NCBI GenBank assembly: GCA_034008185.1
Contig: CM067081.1
Coordinates: 148,396,258-148,460,257, forward strand
Reading direction: 5' to 3'
Length of the DNA: 64,000 bases
Source of the DNA: Gorsachius magnificus
Taxonomy: Eukaryota; Chordata; Aves; Pelecaniformes; Ardeidae
In this document: piece after piece, positions 24,073 to 37,915 of the stretch
How the letters are laid out: the number at the start of each line of letters is the position of its first letter
How positions within the stretch are numbered: position 1 is the first letter of the stretch
Program-made: the position numbers and the translations under genes
The notes under the pieces: generated by a model
Told to the model about the DNA's origin: nothing
Seen by the model: the letters and a program-made list of their open reading frames with translations, nothing else
Databases searched by the model: none

Positions 24073-26551
24073 TCAATTAAGAGAGCAGAACAAATCAGCT
24101 GCCACCCTTATACAAAGGCAGTACAACAATTTGTGGGTGATCTGGTAGAAATTTACAATGGATACCAGGAAATACAGTAAGAACAAGATTCATTGAAATG
24201 GGGTATTTTTTCCCTGAAGACTCACTCTGCATTCAGTTACCACTTGGTAGTATACAGACCCACCAGACTAAAAATAAAAACTGTAAGCTTTCTTCAGAGA
24301 CCCTCACATGGTCCATTCTCTTTAGACCCAAGAACCTTCACACAGAACATCCTGGTGCCAACAGAGGAAATGGATTCTTTAAAAATCACTGAAGCCGATT
24401 TCCAGTAATTTAAGATCATAGTGTGTGAGGCCGTTACTTGTATTAATCTCTGGTTATTCGCTGGGAACTCACAGACTTTTGAGGACTCTTGATGTAAATA
24501 ACTAATTAGCAATTTCAAAAACAATTTTATGGCCTGGTCTCTAGATTTTACAGACACCTGTCAGTGATTTATATTATTGAAAACTTTGGGCTGGCCAAAG
24601 CCAAGATTTTGGTTTATTCCATTAGAAGTTTCAGGATTAGATACAAAAGAGATCCCAGTCCCCTTTTGATGCTTAGCATTACTATGCATATACCACATAG
24701 CAGAAAAAAGCAACGTAAGAGGACAGCCCTAATCATCAAGGTCTGAAAAGACCAACCAAGAGCTTCAAGTCCTCTTCCTCTCACTGGTAACTCCTGCTTA
24801 GAGCGAGAATACACTGGGCTCCAGCTCACGAAGAGCATGAAAGTCCTTCCAGGTCACTGAATTCATTCAAACTTTCTCACTAACTTGAAAAGCTGACTTT
24901 TCTATTGTTTCGTGTGCCCCACTGGACTCTCAGCAGGCATAACTTCATGACATTCATATCATGCATTAGGAGGATCCTGGGTCTAAAAGTCTTTGGCTGC
25001 TTCAGACCATTTGCTCTCTTTCAATCACTTTGAGATCTTTTAAAAAAATTGAGACAACCCCCAAAATATTTCCCTTTTCTTTCCCACAGTCACAAAGCCC
25101 TCTTCTACTATTCTCCTTGTATTTCCTCTGTCCTAAAGCAACATTTTTCTGAACTGAGCTCAGCATAATTTTTAATATCAATAAAATGACTGAAATATGC
25201 TCTCTCGCTATTTGCTATCCAAAAAACCCTCTATCACACCACAATTCCGTTGTGAGATGACTATGAACAATATAACAAATAGGAAATTTCCACACAACTT
25301 AAGCATGAAGGATGTTCAGGTCCAGGTTGAAAACCAGAATCCATATATCTAAACCCTCCAATCCAAGAAACATCACTAGGGTTTGGACACATTTGGGGCT
25401 GTAATCTTCAGTGGTAAAATTGGCACAATTTTTACTGATTCTTGTAAGTAAAATTGACCATAAACATTGGGTTCATGTTCTGCTTTCATTCACGCAATGG
25501 CATTAACAGCGTTGCAGACCTAGGCACACACCCAGCACTGCACATTCAAGCACTCAATGGAACTCAATTTCCAGCTAACATAGATACTAGATTCTCAGCT
25601 AACATAGGTCAGTATCCATTAAATGCAATTTCAATAACAGAAATGCTTTTATCGGAAGTTCTTGAAAATCCTTTTATCAGAAGTCCTTTGTGGCTTAAGA
25701 AATGAGGAAGTTGTTACTAACTTGATTACGGAAACTAGGGAAACCAAATCACATCCAAGGTCATTCAGAAGTTGACCTGCGGCATGTAAAGGTGGTTTTT
25801 TGATTAAAAGTATATGCACATACACACAAAGAAAAGCATGATTTCACTGCCCTCTACTCTGATAATGAATTTGATTCCATTATACCAGGTTGCTTTGAAT
25901 CGAAATAAAGTTATGGAGTCCAGTTACCAAAACTATGTGCTGCTCCATTTCATCTAATAGCTCAACAGCTAGGCTGTGACAGGGTTCAGATCTCATGTCT
26001 TCTTGCAGGGATTTTAGCCTACATCTTCCAAAGGACACTCTAGCACTAGGATATTCTTCCACATCCTTTCCTACCAGGGCTGGTGCTAAGAGTACAAGGG
26101 GAACTGTAACACACTATAAAGGTTCAGCTAGCACCGTGTCCTTTCTCTGGCAGTGGCCAATATCAGATGTTTAGGGTAGAACATAAGAACAGGGAAAGCA
26201 TATAATGATGCTTCCCACAAATACTCTACAACAGCTTGTGACTTCCAGAATGCCTGAGTCAAAGGTGGAATCTGTGTATTTACAGATCTCCATGGCAGCT
26301 TTTTTCCATTATTATTTCCAGTAGCTGCCAGCACTCAGCAAAATCCCATAACAGAGAGTCCCACAACTTAATTATGTGCTATGTGAAGATACAGTTCACT
26401 TTGGACAAGTAATTAAACCTTCAGACTGACATTAGGACTCAGCTATGACACTTCCCAGCTGAAGGCTCACTCACCTAATGCACAGTTAGGTGTGGTATGC
26501 ACATAGGAAGTATTCCTCATCGCTTCACATATAATGGAGCAATCCCAAATT
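24073..26551. other. Unique non-coding sequence with small local duplications
   Basis: No gene recognised. Near 25570-25612 the motif CAGCTAACATAG occurs twice, and near 25646-25690 the 18-base CTTTTATCGGAAGTTCTT recurs with two changes. The stretch 24735-24762 vaguely resembles a CR1 tail but is too short to call. Confidence 0.4.
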
Positions 26552-26640
26552 TTCCAACAGCAAGGTGGTTAAGAAGCTGTTTTGGAAATAGCACACCTGG
26601 GTTTCAGTCCCAATTACATATTTAATCATTTAGGAAAGTG
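26552..26640 (+). mobile_element. MIR-like ancient SINE remnant
   Basis: The block 'aggtggttaag' followed about 30 bases later by 'cacctgggtttcagtccca' parallels MIR's 'tagtggttaag...cctgggttcgaatccc'. The second half has decayed. Confidence is moderate because only two blocks match. Confidence 0.4.
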
Positions 26641-26810
26641 AAATAACATCAGTAGGAGAGAGTGAGAGCACCATAAAGAATAGTTGAAGAGTGCACTTTA
26701 CAGTTCTTTCAGAAGAAGATAACCCAATCTACCTATGGGGTTCTTAGTTCGTAATCTATTAGATTAAAGGATTCCTCCTCCAGTCTTAAAAAATAGCAAA
26801 TCATTTCACA

Positions 26811-27100
26811 AAATCACAGAACAGTTCAAGTTCTGGACATTGTTAGTCCAACTCCCTGCTCAAAGCAGGCTGCCCAGAATCACGTCCAGTTGGAGTTTGA
26901 ATATCTCCAAGGATGGAGACTTCACAACCTCCGCAGGAAATCTGTTTCAGTGTTGATCACTTACAGTAATAAAGTTTTTCCCTACATTTAAATGGAATTT
27001 TCTGTATTTTAATTTGTGTTCCTTTCCTCAAGTCCTTTCACCAGGTACCATCGAGAAGAGTCCAGCTTTGTCATTTTTGTCATCATCCCTCTCCCCTCCC
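26811..27100 (-). mobile_element. CR1 LINE 3' fragment (antisense, old)
   Basis: Read on the minus strand this is the end of a CR1. The plus strand begins 'aaatcacagaacagttc', the complement of the terminal octamers, and continues 'tagtccaactccctgctcaaagcaggctgcccag', the complement of the 3' UTR and end of ORF2. Further in, 'gagactccacaacctc'-type and 'ggcaccatcgagaagag'-type blocks match the antisense CR1 consensus. The element is 5'-truncated near 27100 and fairly diverged, with a subfamily different from the young copies. Confidence 0.88.
26872..26932 (-). pseudogene. CR1 ORF2 C-terminal relic
   Basis: On the minus strand, about 20 codons read EVVKSPSLEIFKLQLDVILG. The young copies have [20 protein letters not shown] at the same place, so the frame and many residues survive. 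It is the extreme C-terminus of CR1 ORF2 and encodes nothing functional by itself. Confidence 0.85.
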
Positions 27101-29866
27101 ATAATCACAGAGTCACAGTGTGTGACAGCCATAGAGTGGCTGTTAAACTTGAATCTCATTCCAGTTAGGAATTTTTACCCAGATTTCAGTATTGGCTCTT
27201 ATGCAAATTATTTTTTCCCTCAAGTCATGAAAATAAGAGCAGGAAACTACCTTTTAAAAAATTATCTAGGTGAAGTATTTCTTTGTTTACCCATTTCTTC
27301 CAGATCTCCTTTTCTCCTTTTGATTTTTATGTTATCAGTATTGCCATGTAGTTTTTTTATTTACAAAGACATTACAGAGGGAGCATTTAAATAAAACTTT
27401 TCAACTTTTCCTCAGATGTGCTATGTGCACAAAGAAGGCTTTTCATTACAGTGTTTGGCAAACAAGTGTTGCCAACAGAAGAGAGGACCAGGAAGCCTCG
27501 AGCTCATCCATTGCTGTCTATACAGGTACCCAAGGAATTTGTTTTCTAGGATGACCTAAAAAGGGGAGGTGTGCTGTCTCCTATGAATGGCTCACCTAAC
27601 CATTTACAAGCAGTTTGTCAGTACAAAACACTGGCATTCAAAGTAAATAAAAACAGCTCCCATGCAGCAATACACTTAGGTTAGAGTTTGATTTAAAAGC
27701 TATAGTCAAAGCCCATTGACTTCAGGCTAAGTACACATTCAGGCGCTCTGCTGAACGTGGACAGTTTGCTGTACCTATATATGTTAATATATTATTAAAG
27801 AAAGGGTTTAGAGTTCAAATGCCATCTTAGTGAAGAATGACTGTTAAGGCACAGCCCACAAGTCTTCAAGGAAATACTTTCATCTTTCAAGCACATAGCT
27901 ACATGTATATGCCATTGATAGTTTTCAAATGTTATAAAGCACTCAGACCATCACAGCTTCATTTTTCTGTGGCCTCATCTGAAGAGGATTTCAGTGATGC
28001 AGAAAAGTATCAATAAATACAGATTCATAATGAGAATGTGAGCTGTAGGATAAAGTTTCCCACCCCATCATATTTTCTGGTTGAACCACACAGGCTGCAT
28101 TACATACAGGGCTGATAGCCCTGATCGTCCAGATGCATTCAGCATCTGGAGGCAAAAAGTCGGGAAGAGGAAAAGCATTCCATCAGCAGTGCCTCTTCCA
28201 GGCCAGCTGAAGAATATATTGAAGATCTGAAGAGCAGGGAGGAAAGGAATCCTTCTCCAACATCCAGCCACCCTTAGCAGTTCAATTTCTTGAGGGCCTT
28301 CTGGACCTCACTTTCAATCCACTCCCAGTGCCATGGATGTAGCAGTACATAGTCTGCTTCTCCAGAACAGGACTCAGGGGCAACCTGAGCACACCCCATC
28401 CCATGTAGTAAGCTGCTCAATGAATGTTCTTAATTACAAATTTGAATCAGAGCTTATAATCATGATTGGTCTTTAAAATAATGCCAGACAGCCATACACA
28501 TTAGGGGAGAAAGTCTGTGAAGGAGAAAAATCTGTATCTTCCCTTCAGCAAGCCACTAATATCCTTTTAAACAGCAACTCATCTGACCTCCAAAGTTTCA
28601 GAAAATGGCATATTTCTTCTACACCATCTTAAAATGCCAGTTATCCTTATGCTGACCTCAGCAGTAGAGCACCCTAATACTTTGGAGAAGAGTCACTCCT
28701 CTCACACCTACAATGGTACTCCGTCAATAGAAGTGAACATCTGCCCGACATACAGACTTTCATTCTGCATGTCTTGGATTGAGACAGGAAAGAAAGAGAA
28801 ATGCTTCCCGAGGTTAAACACAACCAAAAGGAGGACTAGATACAGCTCAGTAGAAGTAGACTGCAAGATCTTTGCGTGGTTATTCTTGAAAGTAGAGGCT
28901 AACAAATAAGCAAAGTATGTGTGCATCTGAGCAGATGTGGGCTGGAACACCATCCTCAGCCATGCAAATATAGCACTTGCTTCCTTCTTTGGCCATGTTC
29001 ATGCTACTAAGCAGAAACCATTTGCTAACCACAGAGCAGTGGCATTCACATTAGCAGAAAACCAGACTCCTCATCTCTTCCTGCTTTGATCAGCAGTTAC
29101 TGCCCACAGGAATAAACAGAGGGTTGTGTTCTTCACTTGCTCCATGCAAGGTCTGCTGTTCTCACATGGACATCAGTGGCAGCAAGAACAGGCCAAGCCT
29201 GTTCCAGAATAGCCATTTGTCCTCATGTAAACCTGCCTCGCCAATAGAGCAACGACATGCACAGCAAGGAAAAGGCAATTCAAGGAGGGTTCTCCCCTTT
29301 CAAATTCTGATCTGGAAGAACAAGCACTTTAAAATTTAAAAAACAAAGCTTGCCATGCCCCTTTTTGATCATCTGGAGATTGAACATAAGCTCCCCTACG
29401 TCACCGGCAGTGGATACAGGCATGTCTGCTACAGAACATGCTACTGAGGGAAACCATTTACTGCTAATAAGAAGTCCAAAATTCCTCACAAATTCATTGT
29501 CCCTTTTAGAAAATGGTTACAGAAAGCTTAGAGCTCTAATACAAATTATTAATAATCTATAAAAGAATACTGCGTAATATTTCAGAAAAAAACAGACAGC
29601 AAATGGAAACTTGTTGCTTTAAAGTATATTTTGACAGCTGCTAGCATCATTCAACACGACAAATGAAAGAATTTGCTCAAAACAAGCAGAGTAGGGCAGC
29701 TAAAATAAGTCTGTAATAACAAAAAGGTTGTCTCCTGTGAAAGTTCTGATTTTCTCCTCTCCTGTGTCTTCCTCAGTTATTGAGCGTAAACACACTGCTG
29801 GAATGGGTGTGAGGAGAGAGAACACTGCAGGGAAAATTCTACAAGCTGTATATTTTTCGGAGAAGT
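27101..29866. other. Unique AT-rich non-coding sequence
   Basis: No gene recognised. A plus frame of 126 codons (27014-27394) begins inside the antisense CR1 and has no family resemblance, so it is a chance frame. Confidence 0.45.
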
Positions 29867-29910
29867 TTAATTAATGGTGTTTCTGAGAAGCATTCTGATT
29901 GACAGGATTA
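29867..29910 (+). promoter_or_regulatory. Homeodomain-type motif cluster (candidate enhancer core)
   Basis: Within 44 bases lie TTTAATTAATGG (29867-29878), TGATTGACAG (29896-29905) and GGATTA (29905-29910). TGATTGACAG is the textbook PBX-MEIS/PREP composite site, and GGATTA is the bicoid-type (OTX/PITX) core, here overlapping it by one base. The surrounding 100 bases look less degenerate than average. Motif matches alone do not prove function; conservation or chromatin data are needed. Confidence 0.25.
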
Positions 29911-32900
29911 GTGCCAGCACTAAAAGTTACTATTTGTGGATCCTGGAGCTCACAGCTCCCATAAAAATAAAGCAGTTTAGAAAAGAGCTTTGTGCAAACG
30001 AAGGCATTCCCTCAGCAGGGAAGGTTCATGTGAACCTCTTCTGTGGCTTCCCTTCACATGGGTTTTTCCATGGAGGGATAGCAGAAAGTCCCTGGAGAAC
30101 ACCTTCCCCTGGGTGCAGAAGCTTTGATTCAAGTTTTCTAGGTTAGTTGTTGGGGAACATTTCTATAATGAGCCAAAATTAAACTGTAAGAGTGAATGTT
30201 CCCAAACTTTGTGGAGGGCAACTTTTGGTTCCACTTGCTTTGCTTCAGGATTTATTTCAGGTTTGTACTAAATACCTTTTTCTTCTAGTTTTCCAATTCA
30301 TACCACCTTCCTACTAAGATAATCTTCTAGTATTCTCCCAGCAACACTCAGCCCAAAACACTATTTCACTGTCTAAGAACCTGGGACAAATTACTAAATT
30401 GACCACAAGCATCGCATTTTCTTTGATTATTGGCAAATCTTTACGTACTAACCTAAGTAAACCATCTTTTAGAAGAGGTAAAGCATTACATGCCAAAAGA
30501 AGAAACTAGAAATAATCAAATGCTGCTCCATCGCAAAAGCAAGGGAAGGACCACAGCATCCCAGTTCACACAGAAAGCATCCACCAGTTTGCTGAACCAT
30601 CTCCCAGAAACTGTGAAATGGAAAAAGAAAAGAAGAAAAAAGGGTGATTCTTCCTGCCTACTCCATGCCTCTCAATCACCTTCCTCAGGATAACAAAGTA
30701 ATTCAGATACAGTGATTTCTTCCCAACTATTTTCTATTTTTTTATTTAAATGAAGTACCTCATTTGCATGATATGTTCATTTTTTTGCCCCATATTTTCC
30801 CCGCTTTTCTCCTGCTTTCATATCCATCATGCCTCCCCCACTGTACTGTTTTCTCCAGCTTCTTTATCGCTTGCTCCTGCTCACAATTTTTCTACACCAG
30901 ACCGTAACCAATTTCTTACTCCAGATCCTATTGCCCTGCTGCCCCCTACTCCTAATTGCTAGCCTCCTGATATCTGCTACCTCTCAAGTTTTGTGTCCTC
31001 ATCCCACAGTTCATCATGACAGCAAACTTTATAACCTATGAAAAGTTAACATGGCAAGCACCTTGTCCTAAGTAATGTATGTGTTCAGTCCCACCATGGT
31101 CATGTTGGATCAGGGAAAATATTTGCAAATAGTATGAAACAGAAATCAGAAGTTAATGAGAAGTCTTGAATAATTTCTTAAGAACTCTCAGAAAAAACAC
31201 AGTAAGACTCACAGCAGCATGGCAACAGATGTCAACCATTCCATGTATTACAATAGATCCCGCTAGCCCAGACTGGCATATATCATCTTATTTATAATTT
31301 CACCTGTTTATACATTTCTCAAGAAGTATACAACAAGGGAAGAGCAAACTGTCCAGATAAAATAAAAGCCATCTTAGAAATTTTTCCAGAAGTCTCCAAT
31401 CTCTCTCAAATCCTTTTTGGACCTTAAAAATGCTTGGATAACATTATTTCCTCAGATTATAATCGCTCATATGCATTTATCCTTGTCTTTCTGGCTTCTA
31501 ACTGAGGCAAGATGAGCACAGCTAAACTTCCATAGAGGAAAAATATCATAGTACACCAGAATGCTGCATTTATTGAGGAATAACCAGTGCAAGTAACTGG
31601 TTTTTAAAGTGGCTATATTATATATGGAAAGCTTGCAAATCACGCATCGCAAAGACTGACCCAGTAATAACGTTATTGGTGATTAATACATAAAGTTATA
31701 TCTTCTTCCATGGTCTGGTTCCAGTGACCCAACAAACCACTAATTTTATTCTAGCGACTACATTTCTGTCTCGGAATAGCTGTAGCTTTGATGCTGTCAG
31801 CTCCCAGTGCTGCTGGCAATGTTTAGCATGGATGACTGGCACATGAATCTTTAAAGCTACAGCATCACTATCTCAACTCTAATCAGCTTAAAAATGCCTG
31901 CAAAAAGTACCGAATACTCCTGAATACTCAAGGCCCTCTAGATGTCCACATAAAAATTTTAGTTTTTGTCCACTCAGGAAACCAGATTGATTGTTACAGA
32001 TGGACACCGTCTTCTCCACTATATAAGTAATCAGCTCTGTCATGACATGCTGAGAAATGGGTCGTCACTCTGACTTCTTCCTGTTTTGCCCCATGGACGG
32101 AGGAAATTGAGTTGCTGGAGAAGGCATAGCACACGTCTATTTTCTAACTTTTCACCTAATGTGCAAACACAAAACCTGGCAGTTTGCAATTGATCATCTA
32201 AAGAAAAACCACCGAGGCTGCTTGTCAACCTTCAAACGCTACGTATACGCACCCAGCAATACCTGAGCTTTGCCAAACCCACTCCATTTATTTTAACGAA
32301 CGACGACTCATAAATTCAATATGCAGTTTAAATCTCTACTCACTTGGCAGACATATAAACAGCAAGGAATGTGCACATAAAAAAAAAAAGTTATCCTGGT
32401 CACACCTATTACTTTTCCAAAAGGAAGGGCACGCTCAGGTACTGTAGATGAGAATCTAGATGACTGAGCCCCAGCTACTTGTTTAGACTGTTAGCCTTTC
32501 TTTCAATGGTAGGAAATATTACATAAAATCCATGTAACACATACAATCTAAGTGCAAATGATGAAAGAAATCAGCAAGGGAAAAGAGGCCAGAGAGCTGT
32601 TGTGATGGAAGAATAGCAGCTGGGAAAACTGAAGTCAACCCAGCTATGTGATTTTTTAATTAAAAATAAACATGGGCTTTGTTGCCAAGGGATTGGTTAG
32701 CATTCCATTTAAAAAGAAGGAAAAAAAAAAAGGAATTTTTTTTACTTTATTCTCATTCCCCTCCTAACCTCTCTCCCCTCTCCCCCCCAAAAAAAAGTAT
32801 TTAAAGATTTTGCAGAAAAAAACATGGTCATAAAATTTAGGTCAGTATGCAGTACCACAAAGAGCCACCTATTTTTAAGGCATTCTATTTCTTTCACATG

Positions 32901-35900
32901 AATACCTCTGATTAAAAAATAGTGAGACACTATAATTTTAATTTTGTTAATTATTTCATCTTCACTGTTGACCTCCTTGCTAGCTATACAAGTATGCATG
33001 ACTGCAGTGCCTGAGACTGCGCGTGTGTAAATGCTAAAGGTCTCTTTGGACAGCCCTTTTAATGAAGATTTCAGCAGACCCACGTTAATCCTTCTAAGTT
33101 CAGCCTTGTTTCTCTTCAATCAAATACTAAAGCAGCTTTTATTCAGGCCTGGATAGGGGTTTGTCCTATTTTTTACGGAATTTGCTTGTGTCCAAGATCA
33201 CTAAAGCTCTTACGCTGTTTCTTTGCGGTCCTCACTTCACAAACAGGACTGTGAAGTCACTAGCAGAGAAAAACCAAAGAATCCAAAGACTTGGCTCAGG
33301 CTTTTCATGCATTTCAAAGACTCAAAGGTTAACTGCTTTTAAAGGCTGAATACCTCATTAGCCTCTCTCCCTTATGTTTTTAATTCATCTATCCTATGCA
33401 TTTCTTGTGTGCTTTTATTATGCCTGGCCTCAGAGAAGCTTTCTGCTACTGAGGTCTTAGCCACAGACCAGACTTATCACAATTATTTCTCCACACTGCT
33501 TCCACACCACATTTCAAAATCTTATCTTGCTTAATCAACTTCTACTTTCTCTCTCCCCATCTGCTTTACTAGTTATTTATGTTTTAAGACATTTTAGGCC
33601 ATAATTCATAATGAAATACATATCCAGAGGAATGATAAAACGTGTAGGAGCTGACGCGGCAAACCTGCCCCAAAACAGATCAATGAAATTGAAATTTTGT
33701 ATAGAAATATCCATCTTCATTTCTGGTTGAATCAAAGAAAGGTCTATCTAATGATTAGCCATTGAGCTGAGTGGTGAGAAAAGAGAATTCAGGTGAAGTA
33801 AAAGTACTTGCATATACCTCCTGCATGTCAGAGAAGTACCGTAATGCACAGCAAGTGCATGCTTAAGGGCTGTTCTGGAGTAAGACCTCCTTGCATCTAT
33901 CTGGAGTCCAGTTCACATTAAAAAAGTCCATTGACAAAGGGAATAAAATATTTAACTATTTAATCAGTGCAGAGCAGCTCTAAAGAGAGTCCTGAACAGG
34001 AACAGTGCAGCACAGGATGGTCAATGCACCCGCATTTTCACAAGAGAAAGACCCAACCTCCATCCCAGCTGCACAGAGTGGTATTTAAACCTTTAATCTT
34101 GCAAGGAGACCTATCCAATGGATTAGACTGTAAGTATCTCTCTATTTGCTTCTTTTACCTTATGAGGTCTTTCTATGCATCCATTGCACTTCCAGAAAGA
34201 TTCTGAATTTGTGAAAACATAAAGACAGAAATAATTTTTCAACCAGCTCTGGTCAGCATCTGCTGACTCATATACAGATTCCTCTAGCATCTGAATCTTC
34301 CATTGACTCTAGAGAAAATTTGTGGTTGACCACAGAACGTAAGGTTAGTTAAGTAAATAGCATAATGCATATTATTTGTGATGCAACAGTAAGCACAGGA
34401 GAAAGAGGATACTGGGTTGCAAAATGTTTTTCTTATGCTTTGCATATTTTTTGGAAGAGGAAAGAAAACCACATGAGGCAAAGCAATGAATTTGTTTTGT
34501 CTCAAGGACACTGGCTCACAAAGAAATGTTGCTGCAGCTAGTGAGAGTTCAAGTCATTGTTGTCCAAGCCATATAAAAAAAAAAAATTAAAAAGCCTTTG
34601 GAACTCAAATATTCTTCCTCATCCCAACCAAATGTAAATAATTCAACAGCTTATTGACCAACAGTATGCAACAGAGAATGACTTTTCTGGGCAATTAAGC
34701 ATCAAAGCAGAGCTGGAACTTATTCTATGAACATCACTTCTCTTCTGTGGCAACACAAAATTGGATTCAGCATTAGAAAATAAGAGAAGGTGGAGGGAAG
34801 AATAGCTTGGCACTGGCAGAACCTAAACTTGTTACGCTTCAGCCTCCTGGATGTTTACACTGATTTCCATGTAAGAATAGAATTTAGTTGAATCAAACAT
34901 GATTGGAGGGATGGTTTTACCTTTCAGATGGTCACTTACTGCTTGAGTCTAAGGGTTATGTGAAAACAGAGAAGTCAGAGAGGCTTCTCAGTTAAACTTT
35001 TCCTTTTCCAGATAGGGTGACTATTTGACTATCAGAATAGCAACTTCCTAATTCTGACCACTGAAGGGGGTTCTACTACCCTTCCCAAAGTATTTTTGCT
35101 TTTCTTCAAGATCGGCAACAGCTCAATCTAAAAACCAAAACAAAGCAAAAGCTTTGGGAGGTTTGTTCCATTGCCTGTATAACGGCAGAGCTGTACATAC
35201 AATCACACAAGTACTGAGGAGGGCAGGGAAACAAAGTGAAACTCAGAAATACAGATGCAAGACAGGAGATCCTGTCTAGCAGGAAAGAGCTGTAATAAAG
35301 TCACTTAGAAATGCCATCAGCTTTTTTATTCAGAAGAGCAGTCATATCAGTGAAGAACAACTCAATGATTCTGCTGTGTTTTAAAAGGCTGGGAGCCTCT
35401 TCTCATCATATGATAGTAGCATTATTTTGTCTTCTAAATCCCAGATCAAGAAACAAGGTGACTGAAAATGCAAGCATGTGCCAAACTGGGCAAAACATTT
35501 AAGACCATCCACATGTCCCATCTTCATCTGGCAAACAGAAAACGGAATGTTATTTACAGCCCTTTGATATTTCTTTGTTTCTCATGGGAAACTCGTTGAT
35601 GTTGTCTATTGTCAGCTCTCATTGTTAACAACACTCACGGAGAGTTTATTAACTTTATGTCTTGATGCTATTTGTCCAAAGCAACCATTCTATAAGGGTC
35701 ACATTAGACTAATAAACAGCAAAGTATCATATAGACATCAGGATTCATTCACTAAGTGGAACTGAAGAAGACTGACACGTGAATTTTATGGATTTCTTGT
35801 TTTAAAACAGAACCCTCTTGTCAGCCTCGGGATTTCCTTGACCTTTAAGTTGTAGAAATATACAAAAACTTAACAATAGTCTCCCACTCCACTAATTTCT

Positions 35901-37821
35901 CCTATCACATAGTATACAAAACCACAGTTCAAAGAACATTCCCATTTGAATATGCTCCATCTTCCTTTCTTGATCTTGTTGAAAATCTGGCAATAAAGTA
36001 GTTCATACATGAAATGATGCCTAGCTTCATCCGTTCAATGGATGCCAAGTTATGACTTCTCCCAGTTCAGTCAGAGAGCAACTATTTCGCTGGAGTGGCA
36101 GAGCTCTATACCAACAGAATAAACCTCACATCATGATGATGACGTGAAGTTAACACCAGTTTAGTTCATTTGTTTTGATATAAGTCAGAGAGAACAACTC
36201 TGGTCTCTACAGTCTACAGCTTTTAAACCTATTAGACCACCCTACCGATCACAACTTGCACCTACTTTATGCAGACTAAAAATAACATTACCGCTGGTGG
36301 TTGAGCGAATGAAGTTGACAGAAGGAGTAGCTGCAGAAAGAAATCTGCACTATGCTTTAGATAAAAACACACACCCAAAACACACAACACAGGGAAGAAA
36401 AGGGGGCATGGGAAATTAAAGCAATGGGAAAGAGGATGTTAAAAACAGAGGAGGAGCAGCAGTGATACGTAAGCGTCAAAGAAGATGAAAAAGATGGGGA
36501 GAACGGTTGGCACAGAGGGCATGAGACCAACTTGAGAACTGGTTAGCAGGTACAAGTTTAGCAATAGGCTTGAGCTAGGTCTGTTAGACTAGAGGCTCAA
36601 AGCAACTCTTACAGCTCCTCCAGTCTAAGGCTGGGACTTGTTGCATCTGCATGGTGTCACATTCAAGACATTATCACATTATTCTTTTACATTAATAGTA
36701 TCCTCAGTTGCGTGTGTCCCCTTGACAGACACCAGAAAGACAGATGATCTCCACTGCTTGATTTTGCATCTAGAAGAGAGGCCCACACATCAAACGGAGA
36801 AGGAATCTGTGTTGATTCACTGTCAGATAGGAGGACTGCACAAAAAGCCTTAAGATAACAACGCAGCAGGGCTTATTCTACCTATCTTTCCAGAAACAGG
36901 AGATTAAATCAAAGAAGAAAAAGAAGGGGGGGGTGGGGAGAAGAATGAGGATTTCAGAAGTCAGATGGCTAGTGTTGTAGCTCCAAGTTTGATCTACAAA
37001 ACAGCTTTCATCAAAACAATTAGATTGCTCTCCTCCAAGTCATTCATCATCTCAGATATTTTTCTAATTTTGACTTCTATCCACTAGAGAGCAGAAACCT
37101 TCTAAATAATCATCATCTAGGGATTCCTCAGCTGGAATTTGGACTGGCCTACATAATTCCTCCAGACAATGCTTCTCAACTTTTTCCCATAGACCTCGCT
37201 ATTGCAGTGCAATGCCTGGAATGCCAGCTCCACGCTGCAGAAACTGTAGCAACAGTGTCAAATTCAATCACTTGGCAGCAAGACTGTGAAAACTGATAGT
37301 ATGCTCCCACTTCTGTATTTGAGCGATAACTTGTTTCTAGGATGAATTTGAAGGGGAGGGGGGCAACCAAATAAGTAATTATGAGGTTTTCTAAGTGATG
37401 TTGGATTAGCAGTCTCATAGAATGAAGTATTTTGCTGATTCACAAAGCTGACAGTGATGGCAGCAGCAGCTGTTGCTTGGCTATTTTGCATTTTCCATCC
37501 AGGGTGCCAGAGGGGGACAGTAGCTTTAGTGATCTTCCTAGTAGCAAATCACTGATTCTGTACACAGCACTGCCCTCTGCATACCTATGGGAAATCCAAA
37601 GAACTGCATCCCAGCATGAGGGGAACATGGTTGAAACTCCAGACAGGGAAGGCTTCAGGCAATACATTACTCTTCCTCTGGCTAAGTTAGTATGCTTTCT
37701 TGCAATAGACAAGCACAAATATATCTCTAATCACTTTTAGTCAACAGTCAACCACAGTAAAGGTTTGTTTCTGTCTATGGTACGTGTATGATTTCCACTG
37801 CAATACCGAGTGATTTATTTT
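29911..37821. other. Unique AT-rich non-coding sequence
   Basis: About 8 kb without a recognised gene or clear repeat. The longest frame (32742-33119, minus, 125 codons) has no family resemblance. There are A runs at 32710 and 34577 and a G-rich patch (G8-T-G4) at 36926-36938. A strong donor-like GACT|GTAAGT at about 34128 follows a pyrimidine tract and CAG near 34075, giving another pseudo-exon. Confidence 0.4.
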
Positions 37822-37915
37822 GCAATCTCACAAAAACCCTATCAAGAAAGGAGTAATTGCTGTTCTCATTTTACAGCACGGTGATTGTAACAAAGGGAAA
37901 ATAAATACAGACATG
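37822..37915 (-). mobile_element. MIR-like ancient SINE remnant (antisense)
   Basis: The plus strand reads 'atctcacaaaaaccctatcaag', then 'ctcattttacag', then 'gtaacaaaggg'. This follows the antisense MIR 3' half ('cctcacaacaaccctatgagg', 'cccattttacag', 'agtaacttgcccaagg') in order and spacing. Divergence is high. Confidence 0.55.

Noticed and set aside
24735..24765. 'aaggtctgaaaagaccaacc' as a CR1 tail
   Set aside because: Too short and partly self-complementary; no octamers or neighbouring CR1 sequence.
27014..27394. 126-codon plus frame
   Set aside because: Starts inside an antisense CR1 remnant and has no homology.
32742..33119. 125-codon minus frame ending in a Gly/Glu/Arg-rich stretch
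   Set aside because: The end is low-complexity; no domain recognised.
34075..34135. Exon-like segment ending in a strong GTAAGT donor
   Set aside because: Only splice-like borders support it and the end resembles old SINE-type sequence; likely pseudo-exon.
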